A DNA stretch of 64,000 nucleotides, taken from positions 124,001 through 188,000 of the IMG/VR virus record IMGVR_UViG_3300009034_000001; one strand, 5' to 3'. This stretch comes from a virus. Within the stretch, counting starts at the first letter, position 1, and each line of letters starts with the position of its first letter. A program made the translations under genes and the position numbers. The notes under the pieces were generated by a model that saw only the letters and a list, made by a program, of their open reading frames with translations, ran no database searches and was not told the DNA's origin. This document shows, piece by piece, positions 35,308 through 43,422 of this stretch.

Positions 35308-36086
35308 CGTACATACACCTCACTAGCAAAGGCACGTAACTTCATACAATTGTTCCAAATCTGGAGTAACACTTTCGGACCAACCTTGATCGAAAAGTCG
35401 AGATCAAATGGACTTGGTTTTTCAAAAGTGCCAAACTGACTAATTTCCTTACCGGCTAACGCAAGTTTGGTTGGATCTCCAGTATCAAGACGTAAGTACA
35501 AACCAGCGTGTCGATATCCCATTAATTCCAATCCACCATCTGAAGGCATACCTAGTAAATGAATAACCTTGTTTATTGTTAATTTACTTAACAGGTAACT
35601 TAAAAACCTCAAACGATTTATGCCAGGATGAGTTGAAAACAACGCGGGCAATAAACCTCTATAGCCAAACCCGATCGAGTAAATCTCAGGGTGTTGATTA
35701 AACCAATTAAAACTTTGAACTAGAGATTCAAGTTCCAAACCTTGAACAACGCCCATGAACTTTATATCTGGACCAAAGGCATCACGAAATAATTTTATTG
35801 AACGATCGGCTGTGCGAATTGTCTTCTGTGCATCCTTCCAAATGTCAGGCAATACTACTTCATTAGGCTGTGTCAACTCAATCTTTTCGCACATCTTTTC
35901 AGCTTCCATTGCAACGCCGCACTCAACCGCGCCGTTATCCAAAACTTTCCACTTTGAATTCTGTGAGTAGAACTTGGTATAAGCATTACTTGGTTCTACT
36001 AAGTGTGCCAGTAACAAATGAAAATCTTGCAAACTGTCAAAGTCGTCCAAATATGCAGTTGGCACACAAAAACTAAACTCTATCAT
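35304..36086 (-). CDS. dpdA: DpdA-like DNA transglycosylase (TGT fold)
   Basis: 260 residues. Strands and turns follow the tRNA-guanine transglycosylase barrel: VLDNGAVEC, EVVLPDIWKD (general catalytic Asp region), KFMGVVQG, IGFGYRG, HLLGMPSDGG and LRLDTGDP. It is shorter than TGT and lacks its zinc cysteines, as in phage DpdA proteins that swap guanine in DNA for preQ0 or derivatives. QueD, QueE and QueC in the same window support this. A DNA-free test could not be made; confidence rests on pattern and context. Confidence 0.72.
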   Translation of the reverse strand: MIEFSFCVPTAYLDDFDSLQDFHLLLAHLVEPSNAYTKFYSQNSKWKVLDNGAVECGVAMEAEKMCEKIELTQPNEVVLPDIWKDAQKTIRTADRSIKLFRDAFGPDIKFMGVVQGLELESLVQSFNWFNQHPEIYSIGFGYRGLLPALFSTHPGINRLRFLSYLLSKLTINKVIHLLGMPSDGGLELMGYRHAGLYLRLDTGDPTKLALAGKEISQFGTFEKPSPFDLDFSIKVGPKVLLQIWNNCMKLRAFASEVYVR

Positions 36087-36325
36087 AATACACCTCCGTC
36101 TCGTGTCTCCTGTCCTTCCTTCACGACAGATTGCAACCTTTTGTACATAAGTTCACTTGTTAAAAAGCCACTCCCCAGTTTTGCAAATAGTAGAACTAAA
36201 GCCGGAATCCAAGCTTCTCTACCAAGGTAAAATCCACAAAGGAATAGGGTAACTGTAGAAAGCCTACCAACAACTTGCAACCCGTTTTGATAAAAACGAG
36301 AAGATTTAAGTGCCGTCCTTTCCAT
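36083..36325 (-). CDS. Membrane protein
   Basis: 80 residues with two hydrophobic helices (about 22-36 and 40-58) and a charged C-terminus. Its stop overlaps the dpdA start (ATGA-like). Unknown. Confidence 0.55.
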   Translation of the reverse strand: MERTALKSSRFYQNGLQVVGRLSTVTLFLCGFYLGREAWIPALVLLFAKLGSGFLTSELMYKRLQSVVKEGQETRDGGVL

Positions 36326-36665
36326 TACTAAGCTTTAATAGTAAAAATTCTCCTTTAGTATTGAGATAAATGCCAATTTCACCTTTATCAATGCTTTCGA
36401 ACCAAATTTTAATCAGTGGCGGCGGTGGCATTAGTTTCCACACAGACAAAATCACAGCCCACTTAAAAGCACGTTTTTCGTCCACGGATACCTCTTCGGA
36501 AGTGTCCACCACACCACTAATGGCCTGAGTCCCAGGTAAGATGTTGAGGATATCCGTTGATTCAACTTGTGTAGATTTCGAAACATTTTGTTCACTTTTA
36601 CGGCTAAAATATAACAGTGCTATTACAATAACGACAGTTATAATTATAATAGAAATTTCGCTCAC
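36306..36665 (-). CDS. Membrane-anchored hypothetical protein
   Basis: 119 residues; N-terminal helix IIIITVVIVIALLYF, basic stop-transfer KSEQ, then a soluble domain. Overlaps the next gene by 20 bases. Unknown. Confidence 0.55.
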   Translation of the reverse strand: MSEISIIIITVVIVIALLYFSRKSEQNVSKSTQVESTDILNILPGTQAISGVVDTSEEVSVDEKRAFKWAVILSVWKLMPPPPLIKIWFESIDKGEIGIYLNTKGEFLLLKLSNGKDGT

Positions 36666-36725
36666 CGGCCTCGATTTTTCTGTGGACTATACTAGAATTT
36701 TAAACATACGGGTATAATGAAGACA

Positions 36726-37229
36726 CTATATAAGTACAACAACAAGAAGTATTGTGGTTACTATTTGGACAATTGTTCCAAGTGCGTCTCTTATTACCTT
36801 CTGCCTTTCCATCTTAATCAACTGGTTCTGGGTATCAACAAAAATCTTGTAATATGTATCTCCTCTAGCCTGTTCTAATTGCAACAAATCAATCATAGAA
36901 TTAAGTAATCTTGTCTGGATACCAAGTTTTTCAAAATATAACTTAGCAACTTCGTGATATTCCTTGCCTTGCCGTACCTTAGCCACCAGCTTATCATGTT
37001 CCTTAACCAAATAGCCAATCACTTCCTTGCCATCAGGTGTCTGCATTTCTATTGGTATTGGCTTTTCTATCTTCCGCTGTTCGATTTCAGTCAGCAAGTC
37101 CTTCGTCTGAGCAGACTTTTGAATTTCGATGTGGTTAAGTGGAATATGCTTTAAATAAGCAGGGCCGCAACCACTAATCCCAAGAGTCATTAAGACTATC
37201 AATAGACTCCTTAGCATCTTTGCTATCAT
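36726..37229 (-). CDS. Spanin-like lipoprotein with C-terminal membrane helix
   Basis: 167 residues. The N-terminus is a lipoprotein signal with lipobox LGISGC at about 16-21. The C-terminus is a membrane helix (IVQIVTTILLVVVLI). Lipid anchor in the outer membrane and helix in the inner membrane is the topology of unimolecular spanins, which fuse the two membranes at the end of Gram-negative lysis. It overlaps the next upstream gene by 56 bases, an overlap reminiscent of Rz/Rz1. AGGAGG precedes the ATG. Confidence 0.6.
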   Translation of the reverse strand: MIAKMLRSLLIVLMTLGISGCGPAYLKHIPLNHIEIQKSAQTKDLLTEIEQRKIEKPIPIEMQTPDGKEVIGYLVKEHDKLVAKVRQGKEYHEVAKLYFEKLGIQTRLLNSMIDLLQLEQARGDTYYKIFVDTQNQLIKMERQKVIRDALGTIVQIVTTILLVVVLI

Positions 37230-37533
37230 GTTTCCCTCCTAACCTTTCTTTGACCCTCTTGTCGAAGTTGTTGATTCGATCATCAACCTCTTTCAATTGA
37301 TCTTGAAGATATAATATTTCTTCTTCTTTACTTTCGATTTCACTTGTGGTCTTAGCTACTTTTTTCAAGTCTTCGGTAATAGCCAATTTGTGTTCCAAGC
37401 GTTGTTTCTCATGTTTCTGGTTAAGCTTGCCGATTAAATACCAAAACACAATAAGAAGTCCCACAAGAAAAGGTATGAACTTGTAACCTTTCTTAATGGT
37501 ACTTTTAATTATGTTCCACAAACTTTTCAACAT
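37174..37533 (-). CDS. Inner-membrane spanin-like (Rz-type) protein
   Basis: 119 residues: N-terminal signal-anchor FIPFLVGLLIVFWYLIG, then a long charged coiled coil (LEHKLAITEDLKKVAK ... QLKEVDDRINNF). That is i-spanin architecture. It overlaps the lipoprotein gene by 56 bases. If the neighbour is a u-spanin, this protein may be redundant or have another lysis role. Confidence 0.5.
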   Translation of the reverse strand: MLKSLWNIIKSTIKKGYKFIPFLVGLLIVFWYLIGKLNQKHEKQRLEHKLAITEDLKKVAKTTSEIESKEEEILYLQDQLKEVDDRINNFDKRVKERLGGKHDSKDAKESIDSLNDSWD

Positions 37534-37564
37534 AACACCTCCTGACGTTATTCCTGAACTGCGG

Positions 37565-37864
37565 TTACACCTTTATTCGTCCGCCACCTAACTGTTTTAT
37601 CTTTTTTGCAACGTGCACGCCACTACTCGTTAACCAAGTACGTACAGTTGCTGTTTTAAAGACTTCACGCATTCCGTAAATAACGCCATAATTAGCCACA
37701 TTAAAGGTTGTCCAATTACCTCCCGAGATGTGACTATGTGTAACCAACCACGTTGAAACCCAAAGGCCACTTATGATGCCCCAAGTTTTCAAACTGATTA
37801 CATTTTCAACAATCTTGTATAAAGCAGCTTTCCAAAATGATTCTTCCACTTTCTTTTCTGCCAT
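37565..37864 (-). CDS. Holin-like membrane protein
   Basis: 99 residues with hydrophobic helices near 27-43 (TWGIISGLWVSTWLVTH) and about 51-66, and a basic C-terminus (KKIKQLGGGRIKV), next to the endolysin and spanins. Size, charge and position suggest a holin; no family-specific motif was checked. Confidence 0.5.
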   Translation of the reverse strand: MAEKKVEESFWKAALYKIVENVISLKTWGIISGLWVSTWLVTHSHISGGNWTTFNVANYGVIYGMREVFKTATVRTWLTSSGVHVAKKIKQLGGGRIKV

Positions 37865-37959
37865 TGTTACCCCCTTTACTTCGTTATATCATCTTAATAG
37901 TTAGTCCAATTACTAAGGAAAATTACAGTTAAAAACACATCTCTTATGTTAAGAAATAT

Positions 37960-38475
37960 TTAAACTCTATTCAACCAGCCTTTTAAATACTTTGTAAGCT
38001 CTGGCCTACGTTCAGATAGCTTGATATATCTGACAACTTCCTCACAACGATATATCTTAAGTAAGGCTTTAGACCAACCATCCTCAATAAGCAAATTCAA
38101 ATTGTACAATGTTTTAGGGCCAATATCTCCATCCAGCATCAAATACGCTGGTTCCCCAAGTACCATAGTAAGTTTATTTACTGTACGTTGTAAGGTAACG
38201 GATGCTGTCTTTACGCCTACGTTCACAGCATAATCCAAAATTTCTGTTGCTAAATCCTGATCCTCAATGTAAACACCTTTTATTGGACACCAGTAATCGC
38301 AGTCATAAATTTCAGTTGCTTCATCCTTGGTTAAACTTTTAATGTCAACAGCTGGATGTGCACGTTTAGAGATTCCATATTTTGTTTCTCCACCCGGATC
38401 GTCGGGATCATTTACATATCCGCCTTCATGTTCAAAGATTACAGGCATTGCTTTCTCTAGTCTGGCCATAAACAT
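37960..38475 (-). CDS. GH108-type endolysin (N-acetylmuramidase)
   Basis: 171 residues. The Glu in FEHEGGYVNDPDDPGGETKYG is the GH108 catalytic signature. A C-terminal peptidoglycan-binding-3-like part follows (LMLDGDIGPKTL). It should cut the glycan strands of the host wall from the periplasm after holin pores open. No signal peptide is visible. GGAGGTAA precedes the ATG. Confidence 0.9.
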   Translation of the reverse strand: MFMARLEKAMPVIFEHEGGYVNDPDDPGGETKYGISKRAHPAVDIKSLTKDEATEIYDCDYWCPIKGVYIEDQDLATEILDYAVNVGVKTASVTLQRTVNKLTMVLGEPAYLMLDGDIGPKTLYNLNLLIEDGWSKALLKIYRCEEVVRYIKLSERRPELTKYLKGWLNRV

Positions 38476-39135
38476 TTACCTCCTGAAGTCTTTGTGTTTC
38501 AACTTAGTTACTATACGTTTACCCGACCGAGCTTTTAATTCAACCAATGGCTTCAACACAAGTCCCTCAGCAAGAAAGTCGCCAAAGCTCGATTTAAGTC
38601 CACGTTTAACAGTCATTATAGCATCATCAATAGTTCCTATGCTAAGGATTTGGACAATATCAATTCCAAGCTTCGTTGCAATATCTACCATATTTCCCCT
38701 TTCAAGCCACCAATCATTAATTAATATGTCAAATAGTATGAAACTCTGTCCATCGCGTATGTAATTGCCCCCTTTCTGAATTCCGGCGCCATAACCTTCG
38801 CCATACAAAGTCACGTCCTGCATTCCAAACATTTTCTTAAACTTTTCAACAGGGAACATTTTATTAAGTACCTCTAGCAATAGTGGGGGCATATTCGCAT
38901 TATCGGTTTTTCCTCTAAACGAAACTTTATCCGCATCGTTAATTTCAATCCCGTTGTTTGCAACGGTTCTGTAAATTACCCTGATGTTCATTCCGTCAAT
39001 TTTCTCGGTCCCAACCCAGAAGTTATCCTTCAAGTATTGAAATTCAGGCCGAGTCCAATCACCTTCGATGAAGTAATTTGGTTTCTGTGACATATCGCGT
39101 TTGAAGATACTTTGAATTTTAGGATACTCCTTCAC
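38476..39135 (-). CDS. ATP-dependent RNA ligase (Rnl2-like)
   Basis: 219 residues. Motif I is EKIDGMNIRV (Lys nucleophile) near residue 43, motif III LYGEGYGAGIQKGG, motif IV LAEGLVLKP and motif V VTKLKHKDF. It seals nicks or breaks in RNA, for example tRNA cut by host anticodon nucleases. GTG start. It is adjacent to the lysis cassette but functionally belongs with Thg1, CCA-adding and RlaP-like genes. Confidence 0.85.
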   Translation of the reverse strand: MKEYPKIQSIFKRDMSQKPNYFIEGDWTRPEFQYLKDNFWVGTEKIDGMNIRVIYRTVANNGIEINDADKVSFRGKTDNANMPPLLLEVLNKMFPVEKFKKMFGMQDVTLYGEGYGAGIQKGGNYIRDGQSFILFDILINDWWLERGNMVDIATKLGIDIVQILSIGTIDDAIMTVKRGLKSSFGDFLAEGLVLKPLVELKARSGKRIVTKLKHKDFRR

Positions 39136-39147
39136 TTGCGTAACCCC

Positions 39148-39306
39148 CTATATACAAAGTATTATTGTCATTATTACAATTACGCCAACAACCAGGCTCA
39201 TTAAAAGGAAGACCTTATCATCCTGATCAGCTATTTTCTCTTTTTCCAATGCCTCCTCGTATGTAATGTCTCCTTTTTGCCATTTATCCCTAATTTCCTT
39301 TCTCAT
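39148..39306 (-). CDS. Small C-tail membrane protein
   Basis: 52 residues: a charged helix, then a C-terminal membrane helix (VFLLMSLVVGVIVIMTIIL). Unknown. It fills the gap between the RNA ligase and the next gene. Confidence 0.55.
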   Translation of the reverse strand: MRKEIRDKWQKGDITYEEALEKEKIADQDDKVFLLMSLVVGVIVIMTIILCI

Positions 39307-39331
39307 TTTCTAACTCCCTCATCACTACACG

Positions 39332-39544
39332 TCAATCTTCTTCAGAATTATCCTCGTCCTCTTCAAGTATTGACTTCTTATACTCTTCAGTACAAATCAC
39401 ACAGCCACGACTGCCATAGTCATGATAATACTCATCAATACTAGTATCAACCTTCTCGCCTTTATTCACCTGCTCTACCGCATGATTAAAGCATAATGAG
39501 CCATACTTCTTTGTTGAAAAGACCACCTCCCACGGACTACTCAT
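39332..39544 (-). CDS. Small acidic protein with Cys pair
   Basis: 70 residues; GCVICTEEY and an acidic C-terminus. Stop of the upstream gene overlaps its start. Confidence 0.5.
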   Translation of the reverse strand: MSSPWEVVFSTKKYGSLCFNHAVEQVNKGEKVDTSIDEYYHDYGSRGCVICTEEYKKSILEEDEDNSEED

Positions 39545-39753
39545 ACCTTAGCCTCCTCAAATGCTTGCTTAACATCTGTTATGCACTTCCTGACTGACTT
39601 TTCAGCTCTAACCCAAAACTTTAGTTTCTTTTCAAGATATACAAGATCACAATCTTTATCGCAATGTTCATCTTTAATCTGGTCAGTTATCGATACCTGA
39701 GATATCAATATTCGTGTCAATACTTCCTGTAAGTCGTAAAAAATTCCGCCCAT
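39541..39753 (-). CDS. Small helical protein
   Basis: 70 residues; the start at 39753 is set by AGGAGG 9 nt upstream. A longer reading would overlap the bL27 gene and is rejected. Charged, with CDKDCD in the middle. Confidence 0.55.
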   Translation of the reverse strand: MGGIFYDLQEVLTRILISQVSITDQIKDEHCDKDCDLVYLEKKLKFWVRAEKSVRKCITDVKQAFEEAKV

Positions 39754-39766
39754 AACTATTATCCTC

Positions 39767-40003
39767 CTACACCACGGAAACGTAGCCGTTTGAAAATTTA
39801 ACTGTGCCTCGTTTCTTAGCAAATAGTGTAAAATCTCTTCCAACACCGACGTTGGAACCCAGCTTTATTTTTGTGCCAACTTGTCTCACCAAAATTGTTC
39901 CTACGTTTACAAGTTGGCCATCTCCTCGTCTCACGCCTCTACGCTTTCCCCGCGTATGACACCCTTGATGGGCTCTACTGCCGCCAGCTTTCTTGTGTGC
40001 CAT
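39767..40003 (-). CDS. rpmA: Ribosomal protein bL27
   Basis: 78 residues, slightly shorter than bacterial bL27 (about 85). The start MAHKKAGGS is the conserved N-terminal arm that reaches the peptidyl-transferase centre, and the body GTILVRQ-GTK-...[14 protein letters not shown] matches bL27 strand by strand; only the extreme C-terminus is trimmed. AGGAG precedes the ATG. A phage copy could replace the host protein in ribosomes during infection. The gene is intact and its base composition resembles its neighbours. Confidence 0.95.
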   Translation of the reverse strand: MAHKKAGGSRAHQGCHTRGKRRGVRRGDGQLVNVGTILVRQVGTKIKLGSNVGVGRDFTLFAKKRGTVKFSNGYVSVV

Positions 40004-40005
40004 TG

Positions 40006-40527
40006 TTACTCCTGTAACATAAGCGTGTTCTGGCCTAACAATTTAAAATGTTCTGGTTTGAATGTTGCAAAGAAGTCAACTGAACTACACAACCACCAAT
40101 TGGTATCTAAAAGTATGAAAGGTTTGTCCCAAAGTATGTTAGAAAGCCGCTGAGATAATTCAATAAACTCGAACTTCATGCCGATGTAGGGTTTTCGGTT
40201 ATCACGTTTAATCACCAATATTGGTATCCGGTTGGTTTCCCTAGCGTCACGTTCACATTGTGCAGCATATTCAAGGAATCTAACATTTTTGTTATGGTCC
40301 AAAAGTTTTAGTATATCAAATTCTTTCGGCGCTTTCAACTCAATATTAAAATGATCAATTAATGGTAAACCAAGTTTATAGTGAGGATGATTAAGATTAA
40401 CCGTAACGTCCCCTTGGTGGGACTGACCAGGAATGCGTTTAAAGATACCTGTGTATTGTCCATTTGTCCACCAACGACTCAACGACTTTTTCGGCCACTC
40501 TCTTTCAAAACTTTTCCACGATTTCAT
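40006..40527 (-). CDS. Possible PD-(D/E)XK-type nuclease
   Basis: 173 residues. [15 protein letters not shown] gives an ExK motif after a strand, and [15 protein letters not shown] fits the next strand, with an Asp candidate upstream (QGDVTVNL). This resembles RecU/VRR-NUC or other PDDEXK nucleases, but the catalytic Asp is not certain. The gene starts 2 bases upstream of bL27. Confidence 0.4.
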   Translation of the reverse strand: MKSWKSFEREWPKKSLSRWWTNGQYTGIFKRIPGQSHQGDVTVNLNHPHYKLGLPLIDHFNIELKAPKEFDILKLLDHNKNVRFLEYAAQCERDARETNRIPILVIKRDNRKPYIGMKFEFIELSQRLSNILWDKPFILLDTNWWLCSSVDFFATFKPEHFKLLGQNTLMLQE

Positions 40528-40787
40528 CCTATATCACCTTCTATAACCTTCCGTTCCTCATGAATTACCTGAATGTGTGGCCGCCATTCAAATGGAATTT
40601 CAGCATTAACTTGAGCTTCTGTAGCACCCATAGACTCAAGGAGTGCTACAATCCCAAGGCATTCAATTGGAGTATGTTGTTTGTAATCCTTATTCAAGTT
40701 TCCCAATTTACTTAAAGTGCAATTCGCCCTAAGTAACTTAATAAACTCGTTGTCAAGTTCTATCGTTATCCTAACCTTCCTAGACAT
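40524..40787 (-). CDS. Small hypothetical protein
   Basis: 87 residues; begins MSRKVRITIELDNEF, a ribbon-helix-helix-like strand, then helices. Could be a small regulator; stop overlaps the next start (ATGA). Not assigned. Confidence 0.5.
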   Translation of the reverse strand: MSRKVRITIELDNEFIKLLRANCTLSKLGNLNKDYKQHTPIECLGIVALLESMGATEAQVNAEIPFEWRPHIQVIHEERKVIEGDIG

Positions 40788-40806
40788 AAAGCCTCCTTAA
40801 GAAACA

Positions 40807-41079
40807 TCACCATACTGTTGGATTTACATCACCGTGCTGTTTGATTTTTGTATCTTCATATAGACCGTGGTTTTTACGATATATCTCCAAGATAGCCATT
40901 ATTAACGATCCAACCCCAAGAGCTCTCTCCCAGTATTTCCCGTTAAATGTGTCAAGTAGTCTATAAATCACATAAGTAAATTCACCTGCGGCTTTAGTCT
41001 GATCATCAGGAAGTCTCGAAAGAATTGTGTTTATTGCAACATCATATTCTTCTCTTCGTTCTTGTGGTATATACGGCAT
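40807..41079 (-). CDS. Hypothetical protein
   Basis: 90 residues, helical, AAGGAGG upstream. Unrecognised. Confidence 0.55.
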   Translation of the reverse strand: MPYIPQERREEYDVAINTILSRLPDDQTKAAGEFTYVIYRLLDTFNGKYWERALGVGSLIMAILEIYRKNHGLYEDTKIKQHGDVNPTVW

Positions 41080-41275
41080 TTTTTACCTCCTTCATCTCTC
41101 CATACGGTTTCACCGTAGGATATACATAACTAGCTGCTTGCAACTTTGGACAATTAATACAGCATCTCGACCACGAAAGTGTCCACGGTTTCCCACTAAA
41201 ATCCCAATTATGAAAGCCAACAAAACAAAAGAACCTTCTAAACCGTTCCCATATACTATCAACCAATTTCTTCAT
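41042..41275 (-). CDS. Zinc-binding hypothetical protein
   Basis: 77 residues from the ATG at 41275, preceded by GAGGA. FFCFVGFHNWDF ... CCINCPKL is again the 'C..GFH-W ... C..C' layout seen at 10836. It overlaps the next gene by 38 bases, a longer overlap than usual. Confidence 0.5.
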   Translation of the reverse strand: MKKLVDSIWERFRRFFCFVGFHNWDFSGKPWTLSWSRCCINCPKLQAASYVYPTVKPYGEMKEVKNAVYTTRTKRRI

Positions 41276-41435
41276 ATGTAGTTCCTCGTTCGATATAAGT
41301 TGGTATTTCATACACATCTGGAAACTCTTTAAATAACTCAAATTCCAAACGTCTTAAGAACGATTCGCGTTCCACTCTTTCGCTCCAACGTCGCAGGTAA
41401 TGCCCAAGGTAAATTATTGCAAACCACATAGCCAT
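41259..41435 (-). CDS. Small membrane-associated protein
   Basis: 58 residues: hydrophobic N-terminus (WFAIIYLGHYL), then a charged helix. The last codons contain the ribosome site of the following gene. Unknown. Confidence 0.5.
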   Translation of the reverse strand: MAMWFAIIYLGHYLRRWSERVERESFLRRLEFELFKEFPDVYEIPTYIERGTTYEEIG

Positions 41436-41448
41436 TTTCTATTACTCC

Positions 41449-41670
41449 TTATGTTTTTAAATTTTTTAAAGCTTTTTCAACCTTCTCGATACTCTCCTTA
41501 GTAACAAATTCTTCGTTGCAAATGTCACAACGTTTTACGGTAAAATCAAACACCGTAACATGAAAAAATTCCTTTCCGCGCGTGAATGGCTTCGGAAACT
41601 TAAAAGTTTCACGCGCTTTCACCGTCAAGTGTAAAATGCCCTCGTCACAAACGTAACACTTCTCTTCCAT
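41449..41670 (-). CDS. YgiT/MqsA-type zinc-finger protein
   Basis: 73 residues; CYVCDEG ... VKRCDICNEEFVT and a following helix match YgiT-type (MqsA N-terminal) zinc domains. No HTH follows and no MqsR-like toxin is adjacent, so it is probably not a toxin-antitoxin system. ATG overlaps the upstream stop (TAATG). Confidence 0.6.
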   Translation of the reverse strand: MEEKCYVCDEGILHLTVKARETFKFPKPFTRGKEFFHVTVFDFTVKRCDICNEEFVTKESIEKVEKALKNLKT

Positions 41671-41891
41671 TAATCTTCCTTTATCAAACCATCCAACAAG
41701 CCCCAGCGTGTCTTCGTCCAACAGCGTTCATACAGCCAATAGAAAAGTGTTTTAGTCACTGCAACACCGGCCGTAATTTCTAATGATGTAAGCCAAGCCC
41801 CGGTAACAGCTTCACAGACAAGAAAAGTTATAACTATTGCGCCAACCCGATAACCAACGGTTTTAACTAATGTTCTTTTATGTGTTTCCAT
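41670..41891 (-). CDS. DUF2061-like membrane protein
   Basis: 73 residues. KRTLVKTVGYRVGAIVITFL ... SLEITAGVAVTKTLFYWLYERCW matches the DUF2061 pattern: two helices with a K-R-L-KT start and an YxxxExxW end. Function unknown. Confidence 0.7.
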   Translation of the reverse strand: METHKRTLVKTVGYRVGAIVITFLVCEAVTGAWLTSLEITAGVAVTKTLFYWLYERCWTKTRWGLLDGLIKED

Positions 41892-41901
41892 TTCGATTTA
41901 T

Positions 41902-42165
41902 TTAAAAAATAACTTTACCGACTTTAACACGTTTAATTAATTGTTTAATTTCGTCAAGTAGTTCCATCCTTTCACTGCACAAAATCGGAGAGTAATAATT
42001 CCAGTAGTCTGGACTACTATGGTTCATATAATAAACACATCTGTTCAGAATATCTAATAGCTCAGACTTCTTACGCTGTTGTGTAACTTTTTTTACGGCC
42101 TTCCGGATAACACTACGCTTAACAGTGCCCTTACCCGGATGATTTTTAACAATTCGTTTCCTCAT
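41902..42165 (-). CDS. Basic hypothetical protein
   Basis: 87 residues, N-terminal 35 strongly basic, then a helical part. A weak promoter-like pair (TTGAAT 17 nt before TAATTT) lies upstream around 42200. Unknown. Confidence 0.5.
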   Translation of the reverse strand: MRKRIVKNHPGKGTVKRSVIRKAVKKVTQQRKKSELLDILNRCVYYMNHSSPDYWNYYSPILCSERMELLDEIKQLIKRVKVGKVIF

Positions 42166-42269
42166 GGAGTCACCTCGGAAACCTACTAGATACTTTTAAA
42201 TTAAACTATTTTCATCAATAATTCAACGCTTGACAATTGAATCAGGAAAAGAACATTCTAAGTGCCAAT

Positions 42270-42680
42270 TTAACCAAAAGTAGCCCAATTGGTTGGAGTT
42301 TCGTACACTGTAACCTCCTTAACAATAAGAGACTGTGTATTTAACTGACTTGATAGAATGTTATAGATATATCTCGACATAACTTCTGCTGTTGGCTGAT
42401 CCTCTGGTAATAAAACAACTTCATTGCCAAGATTATATAAATGTCGAAACAGCTCATCATCGGAAGACGATAAAATTGTAGCATGATCAAACTTTTCAAG
42501 GATCTTCTTTAATTCCATTTTCAAAATACCAAAATCAATAACCATTCCCTGATTCAAAGTACCTTTACAAACCGTTGCAATAACCTTATAAGTGTGGCCA
42601 TGAAGATTCTTGCATTTACCGTCGTATTCCGGTAATCGATGTGCAGCGTCAAAAGTCATCTCAATACTAACGCAATACAT
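42270..42680 (-). CDS. queD: 6-carboxytetrahydropterin synthase (QueD)
   Basis: 136 residues. FDAAHRLPEYDGKCKNLHGHTYKV holds the zinc histidines and the catalytic Cys (split here as FDAAHRL and CKNLHGHTYK). The C-terminal Glu is in VYETPTN. QueD turns dihydroneopterin triphosphate into CPH4, the QueE substrate. GTP cyclohydrolase (FolE) is not seen in the window, so host FolE or another phage gene is expected. Confidence 0.92.
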   Translation of the reverse strand: MYCVSIEMTFDAAHRLPEYDGKCKNLHGHTYKVIATVCKGTLNQGMVIDFGILKMELKKILEKFDHATILSSSDDELFRHLYNLGNEVVLLPEDQPTAEVMSRYIYNILSSQLNTQSLIVKEVTVYETPTNWATFG

Positions 42681-43029
42681 TAGTCCACCCCCTAACCTTT
42701 TTTACAGCTGTTAACACCAAATCACCTATTTTAATTATTCCCACCATCATCCAAAGAAATATTACCGCAAGCATCACCACTGAAAAGAATCCAATACGTT
42801 TACAATGTAAACTCAAACTAAGATTTTTATGCTGAAAGTTACCGGGACCTTCATCGGACTCATGTAATCCAGTTTCAAGAATATACAGAGCATCGCGCTT
42901 CGTGCGTTCAACAGAAGTGATAGAATTAAGGGTTTCTCCATTGTGCCAAACGTTTGGCCAAACTATTTTAGTTCTTAGGAGTTGTCTAATTTTCTTAACA
43001 TCCTCATCGGATATCAACCACCAATCCAT
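42667..43029 (-). CDS. Membrane protein with one helix
   Basis: 120 residues; membrane helix FFSVVMLAVIFLWMMVGIIKI near 80-100 and a soluble N-terminal part. It overlaps queD by 14 bases. Unknown. Confidence 0.55.
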   Translation of the reverse strand: MDWWLISDEDVKKIRQLLRTKIVWPNVWHNGETLNSITSVERTKRDALYILETGLHESDEGPGNFQHKNLSLSLHCKRIGFFSVVMLAVIFLWMMVGIIKIGDLVLTAVKKVRGWTNVLR

Positions 43030-43035
43030 AATATT

Positions 43036-43230
43036 TCACCTCCTGTACGATTTCCTCCAAGCTCTAATAAATTCCTTATCTTTTTCCTTTACACACCCGA
43101 CACTACACAGACGGGCTTCATAGTTTATTTCCACTAAATGGGTTAGCTCACCGCAGTTCCAACAAGGTTGTAAATCTGGCGCTATCACAAATTCTTCATT
43201 ATCTATGCGAAGGTTCTCTACTATACTCAT
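43036..43230 (-). CDS. Zinc-ribbon small protein
   Basis: 64 residues from the ATG at 43230 (TGATG overlap with the upstream stop, AAGGAGG before). CWNCGEL ... LCSVGC suggests a metal site. Confidence 0.55.
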   Translation of the reverse strand: MSIVENLRIDNEEFVIAPDLQPCWNCGELTHLVEINYEARLCSVGCVKEKDKEFIRAWRKSYRR

Positions 43231-43397
43231 CACCAACCCTCCTTGCCAAATATCCAATCTCCTACCTTTACAAATGTTACCTTGAGTAAAGTTAAAGAAA
43301 TGCCTAGTGCGAAAATCATAACAACCAGTCCAATGGAACTAGCCATTCCAGCGTGACCGTGAGATAAATACATCAGTAGATTCTCAAACCATTCCAT
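43230..43397 (-). CDS. 55-residue membrane protein
   Basis: One central hydrophobic helix (MASSIGLVVMIFALGISLTLL) and a short aromatic tail. Its TGA overlaps the next ATG. Unknown. Confidence 0.55.
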   Translation of the reverse strand: MEWFENLLMYLSHGHAGMASSIGLVVMIFALGISLTLLKVTFVKVGDWIFGKEGW

Positions 43398-43422
43398 TAC
43401 CAACCTCCTACCATTATTTAAT

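Noticed and set aside
41449-41670. MqsA antitoxin
   Set aside because: It lacks the HTH domain and no MqsR-like gene is adjacent.
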